A DNA stretch of 64,000 nt, taken from NCBI GenBank assembly GCA_963811365.1, contig CAWEQW010000006.1, forward strand, positions 1 through 64,000. The letters run 5' to 3'. The translations under genes and the position numbers were made by a program. The stretch comes from CAWEQW01 sp963811365. Its GTDB lineage: Bacteria; Actinomycetota; Actinomycetes; Propionibacteriales; Nocardioidaceae. The notes beneath the pieces are model-generated. The model made no database searches and was not told the DNA's origin. It worked only from the letters and a program-made list of their open reading frames with translations. Shown here piece after piece: positions 34,359-42,753 of this stretch; the first letter of the stretch is position 1, and each line of letters opens with the position of its first letter.

Positions 34359-36262
34359 GGCGCCCTCAGGAACAGCGCGCGCGCGTGCCAGTCCACGCCG
34401 TCGGTGGCACCGCTGACCACTCTGCTCGACCCGGTGGGTCCGTCGGCGGTCCAGCCGATCGAGCTCAGCGTGCCGTCGTCGGAGCCGTAGTAGAGCACCC
34501 GGTTCACGATGAACCCGCCGGTGAGGTGGCGCCAGTCGACGCCGGCGCCCGGAACGGTGAACCGCATCGCGCCGACCGTGCGGCTCTGCGGCAGGAAGTA
34601 GCGGTAGTACAGCGTGCTCGAGCCGGCGAGCCCGTAGTACAGCCGTCCGGTGGTCCGGTCGAAGAACATCCCGCGCACGTTCGGCAGCTCTGCGGCGAAG
34701 CTGGTGAGCTTGTTGAGGTTCACCGGCCGCGACAGGCCGTACCTGGTCCCGTCGAAGGTGCGGTACGTCATCGTCGCGTTGGCCCACCCGGCGTAGAGCA
34801 CGCCGTCGGCCATGAACGCCCCGCGCACCGTGCTCCAGTCGACGCCCCCGTTGGCGGCGGCCCCTCCGGACGTCGCGGTGGATCCGTCGTACGAGACCCG
34901 GCTGACCGGCGAGCCGGGCGAGGACAGCAGGTACACCTCACCGGGGAGCGACCCGGTGCGGTCGCTCGGCGGGATGCTTCCGCCGGCGAGCGGCATCAGC
35001 GCGATCCGGCTGTGGATCTCGCCCCCGACCTTGGCCGTGTCGTGGCCGATCCACAGCCCCTGCGGATCGGCGCGGAAGCCCCAGACCCCCCAGCCGCGGT
35101 CGCGGCCCGGGTTCCAGGTGAACGGCAGGCCGTTGCGCGGGTCGAGCGCGGCGAGCCCCTTGCGCGACATGGCGCCCTGACCGGCCGCGTCGGAGACGTA
35201 CGGGTTGTTCAGCCAGCGGAAGTGCCCGCCGAGGTAGATCGCTGAGCCGGTGACCTCCACGGCGGTGATGGTGTCGCCGCCGGTGTAGTCGACCCAGGTG
35301 GGCTGCTGGCCGGAGCCGGTGTGGCTCCACTCCCAGCGGCTCGCGGCGTCGCAGAGGACGCCGGAGCCCGGGCCGCCGGAGTAGGCCCCGGTCGTGCCGA
35401 CGACGAAGTACGTGCCGTCCGGCGAGCTGTCGACGTCGTACATGTAGGTCTTGAAGTGCAGGCTGCACGAGAGTCCGAACCTCGTGGTCGCCCACGAGCT
35501 CAGCGTCGCCGTCGGGCTGCCGATGTCGACCATCGCGATCTGCGGTCGGTACTGCCCGTCGACGTACCGGAAGTTGCCGATGACGACGAGCTGGGAGCCG
35601 TCCGGTGTCATCGTGAAGTCCTCGGCGCCGGTCACGCCACCGTTCCAGGTGCCGGTGAACCTCAGGTCGACCGTGCCGGTGTCCTTGCCGGTGGCGGGGT
35701 CGAGGGCGACCAGGGTGGTGCGCGGGACGCCGCCGACGGTCGTGAAGTAGCCGGAGACGTAGAGCAGGCCGTTGCGCAGGTACATCGCGGTGGTCTTGTT
35801 GTTGAAGCCGGGCGAGGCGAAGGACCTGACCACCGCGCCGGTGTGCACGTCGAGCCGCACGACCCGGGCGGTCCGCGACAGCCCGTCGACCTTCGAGAAC
35901 GACCCGGCGACGTACACCGACCTCCCGTCGCCGGACGCGATCACGTCGTACAGCTCGCTGCCGGTGAACCGCGGCACGAACGTCGTGCTGATGTGGCCCT
36001 GCGAGTCGAACGCGAAGATGTCGGAGCGCGCCACGGAGGTCGTGGAGCCGGTCTCGTGGACGGAGCTGAAGTTGCCGACCGCGACGGTGATCCCGTCGAC
36101 GGTGGCCATCGACCGCACCCGCCCGCTGTCGACCTGCGGCGTCCAGTCCACCGGGTTGGCCGAGACCACGGCCTCCTGCTGGTACGCCGCCGTGGCGGCG
36201 CCCGTGTACACCAGGGGAAGCACCAGCACGGCGGCCAGCGCTGCGAACACTCGTCGTCTCAT
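34355..36262 (-). CDS. Large secreted beta-propeller protein
   Basis: 635 residues with a signal peptide (RRVFAALAAVLVLPLVYTGA, cleavage near ATAA). The N-terminal ~420 residues contain propeller blades of the delta-60-like type: ITVAVGNFSSVHETG, SVYVAGSFSKVDGLS, LLYVSGYFTTVGGVP, LVVIGNFRYVDG and IYLGGHFRWLN. A linker with SDRTGSLPG leads to a second C-terminal domain (~450-635) with repeated motifs such as DWSTVRGAFMADGVLYAGW, DWRHLTGGFIVNRVLYYGS, a different blade type. It lies between the glycosylphosphotransferase gene (6-base gap) and the overlapping kinase gene, so all three form one operon. It is probably exported to act on, or assemble with, the surface glycan. Confidence 0.75.
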   Translation of the reverse strand: MRRRVFAALAAVLVLPLVYTGAATAAYQQEAVVSANPVDWTPQVDSGRVRSMATVDGITVAVGNFSSVHETGSTTSVARSDIFAFDSQGHISTTFVPRFTGSELYDVIASGDGRSVYVAGSFSKVDGLSRTARVVRLDVHTGAVVRSFASPGFNNKTTAMYLRNGLLYVSGYFTTVGGVPRTTLVALDPATGKDTGTVDLRFTGTWNGGVTGAEDFTMTPDGSQLVVIGNFRYVDGQYRPQIAMVDIGSPTATLSSWATTRFGLSCSLHFKTYMYDVDSSPDGTYFVVGTTGAYSGGPGSGVLCDAASRWEWSHTGSGQQPTWVDYTGGDTITAVEVTGSAIYLGGHFRWLNNPYVSDAAGQGAMSRKGLAALDPRNGLPFTWNPGRDRGWGVWGFRADPQGLWIGHDTAKVGGEIHSRIALMPLAGGSIPPSDRTGSLPGEVYLLSSPGSPVSRVSYDGSTATSGGAAANGGVDWSTVRGAFMADGVLYAGWANATMTYRTFDGTRYGLSRPVNLNKLTSFAAELPNVRGMFFDRTTGRLYYGLAGSSTLYYRYFLPQSRTVGAMRFTVPGAGVDWRHLTGGFIVNRVLYYGSDDGTLSSIGWTADGPTGSSRVVSGATDGVDWHARALFLRAP

Positions 36263-36268
36263 GACGTA

Positions 36269-37786
36269 TCAGCTCCCGGTTCCACGGAACACGACCACGG
36301 CCGTGCGCGCGATGATCTTGAGGTCGAGCCAGAGCGACCAGTTCTCGATGTACCAGTTGTCGAACTGCGCGCGCTCCTCGATGGAGGTGTCACCGCGCAG
36401 GCCGTTGACCGCGGCCAGGCCCGTCAGACCGACCGGGACGCGGTGCCGGTGGTCGTAGCGCGGCACCGCCTCGGAGAACCGCTCGACGTACTCGGGGCGC
36501 TCCGGACGGGGGCCGACCAGGCTCATGTCACCGCGCAGCACGTTGTACAGCTGGGGAAGCTCGTCGAGGGAGTACCTCCGGATGAACCGCCCCACCGGCC
36601 CGATCCGGTCCGAGCCCCTGACGGTCCAGGGACTGTCGCCGTCGGTCGGCGCCGGCCGCATCGAACGGAACTTGAGCACGTCGAAGCGCCCACCGTCGAG
36701 GCCGACGCGCTCCTGACGGAAGATCAGCGGGCTGCCGAGCTCGAGCCGTACGGCGATCGCGGTCGCGAGGATCAGGGGAGCCGCGAGGGTCAGCGCGGCA
36801 GCCGAGACGACGATGTCCATGAGCCGCTTGAGCCGCCAGGTCATCACCCGGTGCGCGGACCGGCGCACCCGCACCAGCGGCACGTCCCAGACCCGGTCGT
36901 CGCCCGCGCGCAGGCTGTGCATCTCGAACAGCCGCGGCACGACGTAGATCTCCACGTCGTGGCGGTCGCAGGTGCGCAGCACGTCGACGAGCCAGTCCGA
37001 GGGCATCCCGCCGTAGCCGACCACCACGTCGGAGATCGCGAGGTCCTCGACGACCTTGGCCAGGTCGGTGGGCTTGCCGCGGACCGGGAGGTCCCCGGGC
37101 CCGCGCGGGCTGGTGCGGGTGCTCAGCGTGCCCATCAGGTCCAACCCGGACTCCGGGTGCGCGGCGATCCGTCGGGCCAGCGTGCCGGCCAGCGTTCCGG
37201 TGCCGAGCATCAGCGTGGGGTAGCGCAGCCGCCCGCGCTTGCGCAGCCGCAGGATCTCGGCGTACGCCAGGCTGCGCAGCAGCACCGAGCCGAGCACCAA
37301 CGTCAGCAGCAGGACCACGAGCGTCCCGGTGCCGATGCCTCCCAGCGCCGCCTCGATCACGAGCGCCGGCGCGACGCCGAGCAGCACGCCGGCCTGGAGC
37401 GTCGGCAGGTCGTCGAGCACCGACAGCGCGATGCGCCTGCCGTACAGGCCCCTGGTCCACCAGGTGAGGACCGCGACCAGGCCGGCCAGCACCGCGACGG
37501 GCGACCGGGTCAGCGCGGTGGCCGCGAGCAGCGTGACGGCGTCGGCGCCGGCGAGCAGGCTCAGCTCGACCCGCCGGGCGTGTCGTCTGGAGGCCGCCCG
37601 CCGGCGCGACCGGACCGGCGGCGCCGCCTCGAGGCCGGCCTCCACCGGTGCCACCGACAGTCGGCGCATCGGCGCGACGTCGAGGACCTCCGACATGAGC
37701 GGGTCCGCGCCGGGGCCGGACCCCTGGTCCGGGATCCGTCCCTGCATCCCGGCCGCCCTGCGTGCATGCTGACGTGAAGCCGCCAC
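36269..37786 (-). CDS. Polyprenyl glycosylphosphotransferase (WbaP/CpsE-like initiating enzyme)
   Basis: 505 residues. This enzyme starts the repeat unit by moving a sugar-1-phosphate onto undecaprenyl phosphate. N-terminal region: about four hydrophobic helices, then a CoA-binding-like/NAD-fold linker with LMLGTGTLAGTLARRIAAHP. The C-terminal bacterial sugar transferase domain starts RLKRLMDIVVSAAALTLAAP and has the hallmark GSPLIFRQERVGLDGGRF, VLKFRSM, LDELPQLYNVLRGDMSLVGP and RPERPEYVERF, including the catalytic Asp-Glu pair. GTG 37786 has GGGGA six bases upstream. It is the first gene of the glycosylphosphotransferase-propeller-kinase operon, preceded by a 500-base leader region. Confidence 0.92.
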   Translation of the reverse strand: MAASRQHARRAAGMQGRIPDQGSGPGADPLMSEVLDVAPMRRLSVAPVEAGLEAAPPVRSRRRAASRRHARRVELSLLAGADAVTLLAATALTRSPVAVLAGLVAVLTWWTRGLYGRRIALSVLDDLPTLQAGVLLGVAPALVIEAALGGIGTGTLVVLLLTLVLGSVLLRSLAYAEILRLRKRGRLRYPTLMLGTGTLAGTLARRIAAHPESGLDLMGTLSTRTSPRGPGDLPVRGKPTDLAKVVEDLAISDVVVGYGGMPSDWLVDVLRTCDRHDVEIYVVPRLFEMHSLRAGDDRVWDVPLVRVRRSAHRVMTWRLKRLMDIVVSAAALTLAAPLILATAIAVRLELGSPLIFRQERVGLDGGRFDVLKFRSMRPAPTDGDSPWTVRGSDRIGPVGRFIRRYSLDELPQLYNVLRGDMSLVGPRPERPEYVERFSEAVPRYDHRHRVPVGLTGLAAVNGLRGDTSIEERAQFDNWYIENWSLWLDLKIIARTAVVVFRGTGS

Positions 37787-38302
37787 TTTGGTTCCCCTAT
37801 TAACCCCTGTGCCCCGATGTCAAAGCTCGGGCTCGGGTCTGCGCATGTCACTCGGAAAGCCGATGCCCGAACTCCAACAGTTCTGGATATCACGGGAGAA
37901 ATCGGTCCAGCAATGGCCGTGAGTCGATGTGGCTTTATGGTGCTAGGGAGCGCGTAGCACCATTGGCCCATCTGATTCACGCACTTTCCGGTGAACCGCC
38001 GGAAACGGGCAAACGAACGCGCGGGGGCCCGTCGGCCCTCGACTCCTCCGGTATGACGGCTCTGGTGGTGTCGGGCGATTCGGTGCGCTCGGGGGAGTCG
38101 CCGTACTAGTGCGTTTCGCCTTGTATGGCTAGCGATGTCGGCATGGACATGGCAAAGCACGGCTCCGACGGGTGATGGCGGCGCCCGCTTCGCGCCCGTA
38201 TCTGCGAATCGAGGCAGAATGCCCTGGGGAGAAGCAGGGCCGGGGGATCTGGACCGAATTCTCGACACAGGGATCTACCGCGAGCCAAAAGGCGAGGAAA
38301 TC
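37787..38302. other. Long leader region upstream of the glycosylphosphotransferase gene
   Basis: 516 bases with no supported gene. It contains a hairpin TGGTGCTA / TAGCACCA (37938-37962, 9-base loop), a duplicated AGGGGTTAATAGGGG-like motif on the minus strand just before the GTG, and several shorter palindromes. It is AT-richer than the coding DNA around it. A regulated leader RNA is possible, but no known riboswitch consensus was recognised. Confidence 0.4.
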
Positions 38303-38374
38303 ATGCGCGAGGCGTATGCGGCCGGTGCATTCCTCGGTTTTGCCGCGGGCACTCTGGTGGCGCTTCCGGCCTAG
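38303..38374 (+). CDS. Possible 23-residue hydrophobic peptide
   Basis: ATG 38303 has AGGCGAGG six bases upstream and reads MREAYAAGAFLGFAAGTLVA followed by LPA and a stop. The peptide would be a short amphipathic or membrane-inserting helix. It stands alone and is divergent from the glycosylphosphotransferase gene. No relatives are recognised; the ribosome site is the only positive sign. Confidence 0.25.
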   Translation: MREAYAAGAFLGFAAGTLVALPA

Positions 38375-38500
38375 GCCACCAACATTCGGCGACCCGGGCT
38401 GCACGTCGGGCTGTCCGAAGAGCCATCCGTCCGCACCACCCTCGGCTGCGCGCTCGGCTACGCAGTCCGACCGGCTCCGGGGGGCGCGGCAACGCCGCAC

Positions 38501-38538
38501 GGGCGTCGCCGCGGTCCCTGGGGACCGCGGCGACGCCC
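38501..38538 (-). terminator. 18-bp perfect hairpin terminator after the propeller gene
   Basis: GGGCGTCGCCGCGGTCCC (38501-38518) is followed after TG by its exact complement (38521-38538). It lies 24 bases beyond the stop of the minus-strand propeller gene. No T-run. It is the strongest hairpin in the window. Confidence 0.85.
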
Positions 38539-38561
38539 GGTGACGCGAGGTGCCGGCTGGC

Positions 38562-39719
38562 TCACACCGGCGCGAAGAGCGCGAAGCCGAGCGCCTTCGC
38601 GGTGTCGACGGAGCTGAAGGCCCCGCCGACCGCCAGTCCGCCGGTGGACACCGGGCGCATCGCCATCACGCCCTCGGAGCCGGAGGGCCCGACGACCGGC
38701 GCCCACGCCTGCAGCTTCCCGCCGAGGTCCAGGGCTGCGAGCTTGGAGCGCATCGCCTCGTTGGCGCGGCAGGCGCCGTTGTTGCCGGTCCGGTTCGTCG
38801 CGCACTTCGCGAGGAAGTGCCCGCCGACGTAGACGCGGCCGCTCATCGCGGTCACCGCCTGAACGTCACCGTCGAAGGTGGCGTTCCAGAGCTGCCCGCC
38901 GTGCTTGCGGCCGAGCGAGAACACGTGCCCGCCGGGGCCGCCGGTGCCGACGTACATCCGGTAGGGGCCGACCCGGACGTCGAAGACCGGGTAGGTCACC
39001 GGAGCGTCCCAGCCACGCACGTTGTAGCCGGTGCGCTTGCTGATCATCGTCAGGTGACCGGCCTTCACGTTGCCGTTGACGTGGGCGAAGAAGCCGCCGG
39101 CGATCACGGAGAACCTCTGGTTGCGCAGCACCATGACCCTGCGGTCGGCACTCGGCCGCCACCGCGTCACGGCCAGCGAGGCCCGGTCGAAGGCCGCGAG
39201 GCGCTTGCGCGTGAGGCTGCGGACCTTGGTGAACGATCCGCCGATGAAGATCCGGGCCGGCGCGAGCGCGATCGCGTAGACGCCGTGGTTGACCCTGGGG
39301 TGGAAGCTCGCGGTCGCCGGGGCGCCGTTCGCCAGCGAGAGCCGGGCGAGGTTGGTGTACCCCCTGCCGTTGACGCTGCTGAAGGTGCCGCCGACGTAGA
39401 GGCCGTCCCTCCCGGCCGCCAGCGCGTACACGTTGCCGTTGACGTTCGGGGCCCACGAGGTGATCAGGGCTCCGGTCCTGGCGTCGATCGCCGCCAGGTG
39501 GTTGGTGACGTGCTGGCCGCCCTGCGTCGCCTGCGTGAAGCTGCCGCCCACGTAGATGACGTCGTTGTAGACGGTCATCGCATGCACGATGCCGTTGAAC
39601 TCCGGCGTGCCGGGCGTCAGGGTCGCGCTGGGAGCAGCGGATGCCGGGCTGCCGAGCGCGCTGACGACCAGGGCGGCTGCCGCGAGGACCGCGGCAGCCA
39701 TGGCTCGAACTGGGTGCAT
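38562..39719 (-). CDS. Secreted beta-propeller protein, paralogue of 26818-27954
   Basis: 385 residues with a signal peptide (MAAAVLAAAALVVSALGSP, cleavage near ASAA). Blades repeat V(I/Y)VGGSF(T/S): VIYVGGSFTQATQ, LYVGGTFSSVNG, IFIGGSFTKVRSL, VYVGGHFLAKC, with NHLAAIDARTGALITSWAP turns as in the paralogue. A blade near the C-terminus has two cysteines (CATNRTGNNGAC) likely bridged outside the cell. ATG 39719 follows a GGGGGG site seven bases upstream. It stands as a single gene closed by the 18-bp terminator, on the opposite strand to its paralogue 12 kb away, so the pair flanks the sulfotransferase and glycosylphosphotransferase genes. Confidence 0.78.
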   Translation of the reverse strand: MHPVRAMAAAVLAAAALVVSALGSPASAAPSATLTPGTPEFNGIVHAMTVYNDVIYVGGSFTQATQGGQHVTNHLAAIDARTGALITSWAPNVNGNVYALAAGRDGLYVGGTFSSVNGRGYTNLARLSLANGAPATASFHPRVNHGVYAIALAPARIFIGGSFTKVRSLTRKRLAAFDRASLAVTRWRPSADRRVMVLRNQRFSVIAGGFFAHVNGNVKAGHLTMISKRTGYNVRGWDAPVTYPVFDVRVGPYRMYVGTGGPGGHVFSLGRKHGGQLWNATFDGDVQAVTAMSGRVYVGGHFLAKCATNRTGNNGACRANEAMRSKLAALDLGGKLQAWAPVVGPSGSEGVMAMRPVSTGGLAVGGAFSSVDTAKALGFALFAPV

Positions 39720-39876
39720 GAAAAGACCCCCCAAGGCCTGATTGTCTCCATTTGTCTTGGCCGAGTATCGGGAGGTCGGGAAAGCGGGCACCATAGCCAG
39801 TCCGCGCCGGGAGTGGCCTTCTGGGGCCATGGAAAGCCGCCATAACCCCCACAGCGGGGCAAGGGACGGCAAAAGT

Positions 39877-40836
39877 TCAGCGGGCGACCCTGCCGATGCG
39901 GATCTCGCTGATCGCCGTGGTGTTCCGCGGTCCGCGCGTCGTCGCGAGCACGTCCACCTCGACGCGGCCCGTCCTGACGACCGGGACCCGGATCGTCTGC
40001 ATGCTGCGGTCCTTCGCCGAGCCGTCGAGCCGTTGCAGGACGGTGGAGCCGTCGCCGAACGTCCAGCGCACCCTCGTGATGCGGTTGTTCTCGGCGTACC
40101 GGTCGGCACCGCTCACCGGATCGGTCTTGGCGTAGCCGGGCACCAGGCCCACCTCCCCGACGCGCTGGGCCCCGGACAGGTCGAGGCTGACCGTCTGGCC
40201 CACCCCGGACCCGTCGCAGCGCCAGGCGGTCGACGGGTCGCCGTCGGCCACGTTCTCGGGGGCGTAGCTCACCCGCCGCCCCCCGGCGTCGACGGCGTCG
40301 GCCGCCTGGCACGACGCACCGACCCGCCCGACGGTGGCTGCCTGCGTGGCACCGGCGTACCGCTGCCCGACGACCGTGCGGTGGTGGCCGGTGGTGGTGG
40401 GCCCGGTGTCGGCCCCGCCCCTGGGGATCAGGTCGCCGGCGGGCGCCGGGGCGGCGGTGTGCGCGCCGGCCACCGAGGAGGAGAGGACCTTGCCGGCGAG
40501 GAAGGCCGACAGCACCAGCCCGACCACCAGGGCACCGAACAGCCCGGGCACGAACCACGCCGGCCGGTCCGCGCGAGGAGCCCGCGACCGCTCTGCGTGG
40601 GCGGAGAAGGCGTGCTCCAGGGACGGCAGGGCGGCGGTCGACTCCCTGCTCGGCCCTGCGGTCGGCTGGGTCGGGACCCACGGCGCGCGCCGCGCCTGGT
40701 TCGGGACGTCGCCGCCCGGGGCGCCGCCGGAGTCGCCGTCCGACCCGAAGGCGCGGGCGTACCCGCGGTGGCACGCCTCGGCGTACTCCGGCGGGAGGTC
40801 GCGCGGGGTCTCATGGGGCCCTCGTGGGTCGGACAC
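39877..40836 (-). CDS. Membrane-anchored protein with extracellular discoidin-like domain
   Basis: 319 residues. The cytoplasmic N-terminus (~1-110) is polar and Pro/Ser-rich, with an early YAEACHRGYARAFG motif. One membrane helix follows (WFVPGLFGALVVGLVLSAFL, ~113-132). The extracellular C-terminal ~150 residues form a discoidin/F5-8 type C-like, glycan-binding jelly-roll: VSYAPENVADGDPSTAWRCD, then GQTVSLDLSGAQRVGEVGLVP, with IRVPVVRTGRVEVDVLAT near the end. This pattern is common in actinobacterial zinc-ribbon- or kinase-linked surface proteins. GTG 40836 has GGGAG just upstream. It probably binds a surface glycan; pairing with the propellers is an inference from position. Confidence 0.7.
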   Translation of the reverse strand: MSDPRGPHETPRDLPPEYAEACHRGYARAFGSDGDSGGAPGGDVPNQARRAPWVPTQPTAGPSRESTAALPSLEHAFSAHAERSRAPRADRPAWFVPGLFGALVVGLVLSAFLAGKVLSSSVAGAHTAAPAPAGDLIPRGGADTGPTTTGHHRTVVGQRYAGATQAATVGRVGASCQAADAVDAGGRRVSYAPENVADGDPSTAWRCDGSGVGQTVSLDLSGAQRVGEVGLVPGYAKTDPVSGADRYAENNRITRVRWTFGDGSTVLQRLDGSAKDRSMQTIRVPVVRTGRVEVDVLATTRGPRNTTAISEIRIGRVAR

Positions 40837-40971
40837 GGCTCCCGACCCTACGGATATCCGGCGAACCGTCCAAGCACCTCGTGGACCGGCGCGTCCCCGG
40901 CGCTCCACCGGGGCACCCGGCACGGCCCCGGCGCCGGCGCGCGGAGACCGGCCCGGGGCCCGGCGGACGCC

Positions 40972-41268
40972 TCAGAGCTGGACGGTCACGTCGGCGACCA
41001 GGCCCTGCTGGGCCACCACCCGGATGTCCTTGGTCTCGGCCTGGGGCGCCAGCGTGCGCAGCGTCCACTCCCCCGGCGCGGCGAAGAACCGGAACTGCCC
41101 GGTCGCCGAGGTCGGCACCTCGGCGGTGAACTCACCGCTGCGGTCGAGCAGCCGCACGTAGGCGTTGCCGACCGGCTGGTCGTCGCGGGTGACGACGCCC
41201 TGGATCACCGACTCCTTGGCCACGTTGACGCCCTCGAGCGAGGGGCCGCCGGTCGTCGCACCGCACAT
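40972..41268 (-). CDS. DUF1416 protein (SseC-like), partner of the sulfurtransferase
   Basis: 98 residues, beginning MCGATTGGPSLEGVNVAKES, with the conserved Cys near the N-terminus, and continuing VIQGVVTRDDQPVGNAYVRL and GEFTAEVPTSATGQFRFFAA, a transthyretin/Cna-B-like beta sandwich. The family is almost always encoded directly after a rhodanese-type sulfurtransferase in actinobacteria, as Rv0814c-Rv0815c in M. tuberculosis. ATG 41268 overlaps the sulfurtransferase stop by one base. A role as sulfur acceptor or adaptor is suggested, not proven. Confidence 0.88.
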   Translation of the reverse strand: MCGATTGGPSLEGVNVAKESVIQGVVTRDDQPVGNAYVRLLDRSGEFTAEVPTSATGQFRFFAAPGEWTLRTLAPQAETKDIRVVAQQGLVADVTVQL

Positions 41269-42116
41269 CAGGCCTCACCCGCCTCGTCGCCGAGGGCGAC
41301 CGGGACGCCGACGAGGGAGCCGTACTCGGTCCACGAGCCGTCGTAGTTCTTCACGTCCTGCTGGCCGAGCAGCTCGCGCAGCACGAACCAGGTGTGGCTG
41401 GAGCGCTCGCCGATGCGGCAGTAGGCGATGGTGTCCTTGTCCCAGTCGACGCCCGCGTCGGTGTAGAGCCTCCTGAGCTCCTCGTCGGACTTGAACGTGC
41501 CGTCGTCGTTCGCGGCCTTGCTCCACGGGACGTTCGCGGCGGTCGGGATGTGACCGGCGCGCTGGGCCTGCTCCTGCGGGAGGTGGGCGGGGGCGAGCAG
41601 CCGGCCGGCGTACTCGTCGGGGCTGCGGACGTCGACCAGGTTCTTGGCGCCGATCGCCTCGACGACCTCGTCCCGGAAGGCGCGGATCGAGGCGTCCTGC
41701 TCCTGGGCGGTGTAGCTGGTCGGCTCCCGGGTCACCGGGTCGGCGCTGAGCTCGCGGCTGTCGAGCTCCCACTTCTTGCGGCCGCCGTCGAGCAGCTTGA
41801 CGTCCTGGTGGCCGTACAGCTTGAAGTACCAGTACGCGTACGCGGCGAACCAGTTGTTGTTCCCGCCGTACAGCACCACGGTGTCGTCGTTGGCGACGCC
41901 CTTCTGCGACAGCAGGGCCTCGAACTGCGCCTTGTTCACGAAGTCGCGGCGCACCTGGTCCTGCAGGTCCGTCGTCCAGTCGAGCTTGATCGCCCCCCGG
42001 ATGTGGTTCTTGTCGTAGGCGCTGGTGTCCTCGTCGACCTCGATGAGGACGACGTGGGCGTCGTCGAGGTGCTCGGCGACCCAGTCGGCGCTGACGAGAG
42101 CGGTTTCGCGGCTCAT
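41268..42116 (-). CDS. Thiosulfate sulfurtransferase (CysA/SseA-type rhodanese)
   Basis: 282 residues with two rhodanese domains. The C-terminal one is catalytic, with IAYCRIGERSSHTWF (near residue 235) carrying the persulfide cysteine; the N-terminal domain has VVLYGGNNNWFAAYAYWYF, where the active cysteine is replaced. It transfers sulfane sulfur from thiosulfate to acceptors such as cyanide or thioredoxin. ATG 42116 follows the DUF4395 gene by 14 bases. It forms an operon with DUF4395 and DUF1416, downstream of a cysteine-containing leader peptide, which suggests control by cysteine supply. Close to actinobacterial CysA2/CysA3 proteins. Confidence 0.92.
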   Translation of the reverse strand: MSRETALVSADWVAEHLDDAHVVLIEVDEDTSAYDKNHIRGAIKLDWTTDLQDQVRRDFVNKAQFEALLSQKGVANDDTVVLYGGNNNWFAAYAYWYFKLYGHQDVKLLDGGRKKWELDSRELSADPVTREPTSYTAQEQDASIRAFRDEVVEAIGAKNLVDVRSPDEYAGRLLAPAHLPQEQAQRAGHIPTAANVPWSKAANDDGTFKSDEELRRLYTDAGVDWDKDTIAYCRIGERSSHTWFVLRELLGQQDVKNYDGSWTEYGSLVGVPVALGDEAGEA

Positions 42117-42130
42117 GTGGCTGTCACCTT

Positions 42131-42625
42131 TCATGCCACCGGGAGGGACCCGGTCGCGGGGTTGTCGTGCGTCTCCGTGGTCGGACGGACGCGGTTGCGG
42201 GTTGCTCGGCTGAGCAGGAGGTACATCTCGCAGCCCAGGCAGAAGCCGAAGGCCGCGTTGAGGAACGCTGCGGCAAGGGCGAGGCCGGTCGCGACCGCAC
42301 CGAGCAGGTCGAGGCCGGTGCCGTACCCCACCAGCGCGACCGCCGTGAACGCCAGGCCGACGGTCTGGGCGAGCCGCGGCGGCGCCGCGTCCTCGAGCTC
42401 CGCCGGCGCACCGAGCCGCGGGCGGACGAAGGTCCGGAAGACCCAGGCGTACGGCGTGCGCTGCACGCCGCGCGTCGCCCCCAGGGCGAAGAGGCCGGAC
42501 TGCACGACGAGCAGGCCGACGGTCCACGCGGACGGGGCGAGCAGGAGGGCGACCGCGAGCACGAGGGCGGTCAGGGACGCCACGAGGCGAGGACCTCGCG
42601 GGTCGATCAGTGTCACTGAGGACAT
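42131..42625 (-). CDS. DUF4395 membrane protein
   Basis: 164 residues with about four hydrophobic segments (LVASLTALVLAVALLLAPSAW, VGLLVVQSGLFALGA, GLAFTAVALVGYGTGLDLLG, ATGLALAAAFLNAAFGFCLGC). The family hallmark FGFCLGCEMYLLL (~130-142) has a CxxC motif at the membrane surface, consistent with redox or sulfur handling. DUF4395 genes often precede the sulfurtransferase-DUF1416 pair in actinobacteria. ATG 42625 has the first position of the operon, about 130 bases after the leader peptide stop. The exact function is unknown. Confidence 0.85.
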   Translation of the reverse strand: MSSVTLIDPRGPRLVASLTALVLAVALLLAPSAWTVGLLVVQSGLFALGATRGVQRTPYAWVFRTFVRPRLGAPAELEDAAPPRLAQTVGLAFTAVALVGYGTGLDLLGAVATGLALAAAFLNAAFGFCLGCEMYLLLSRATRNRVRPTTETHDNPATGSLPVA

Positions 42626-42667
42626 GGGACTCTCCTGCGCAGGGTGGGCGGCCGACTCGTGGAGGGC

Positions 42668-42753
42668 ACGGGACGCCGATGCGCGGTTCTCACGCTACGG
42701 GCAGATCGGCCCGCAGCCCAGACGTGGCTCGGACCGGGCGCAGGGCGTCCCGT
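42668..42753 (-). promoter_or_regulatory. Attenuator-like fold between the leader peptide and DUF4395
   Basis: On the minus strand ACGGGACGCC (starting at the last base of the leader stop) pairs perfectly with GGCGTCCCGT at 42668-42677, enclosing a second hairpin, GCTGCGGGC with GCCCGTAGC (42694-42717, one G-T pair). The outer stem starts exactly where a ribosome terminating on the leader peptide would sit, so translation could melt it. Confidence 0.6.

Noticed and set aside
37787..38302. Possible c-di-GMP or c-di-AMP riboswitch before the glycosylphosphotransferase gene
   Set aside because: I could not match the conserved core of either class; only simple hairpins are visible.
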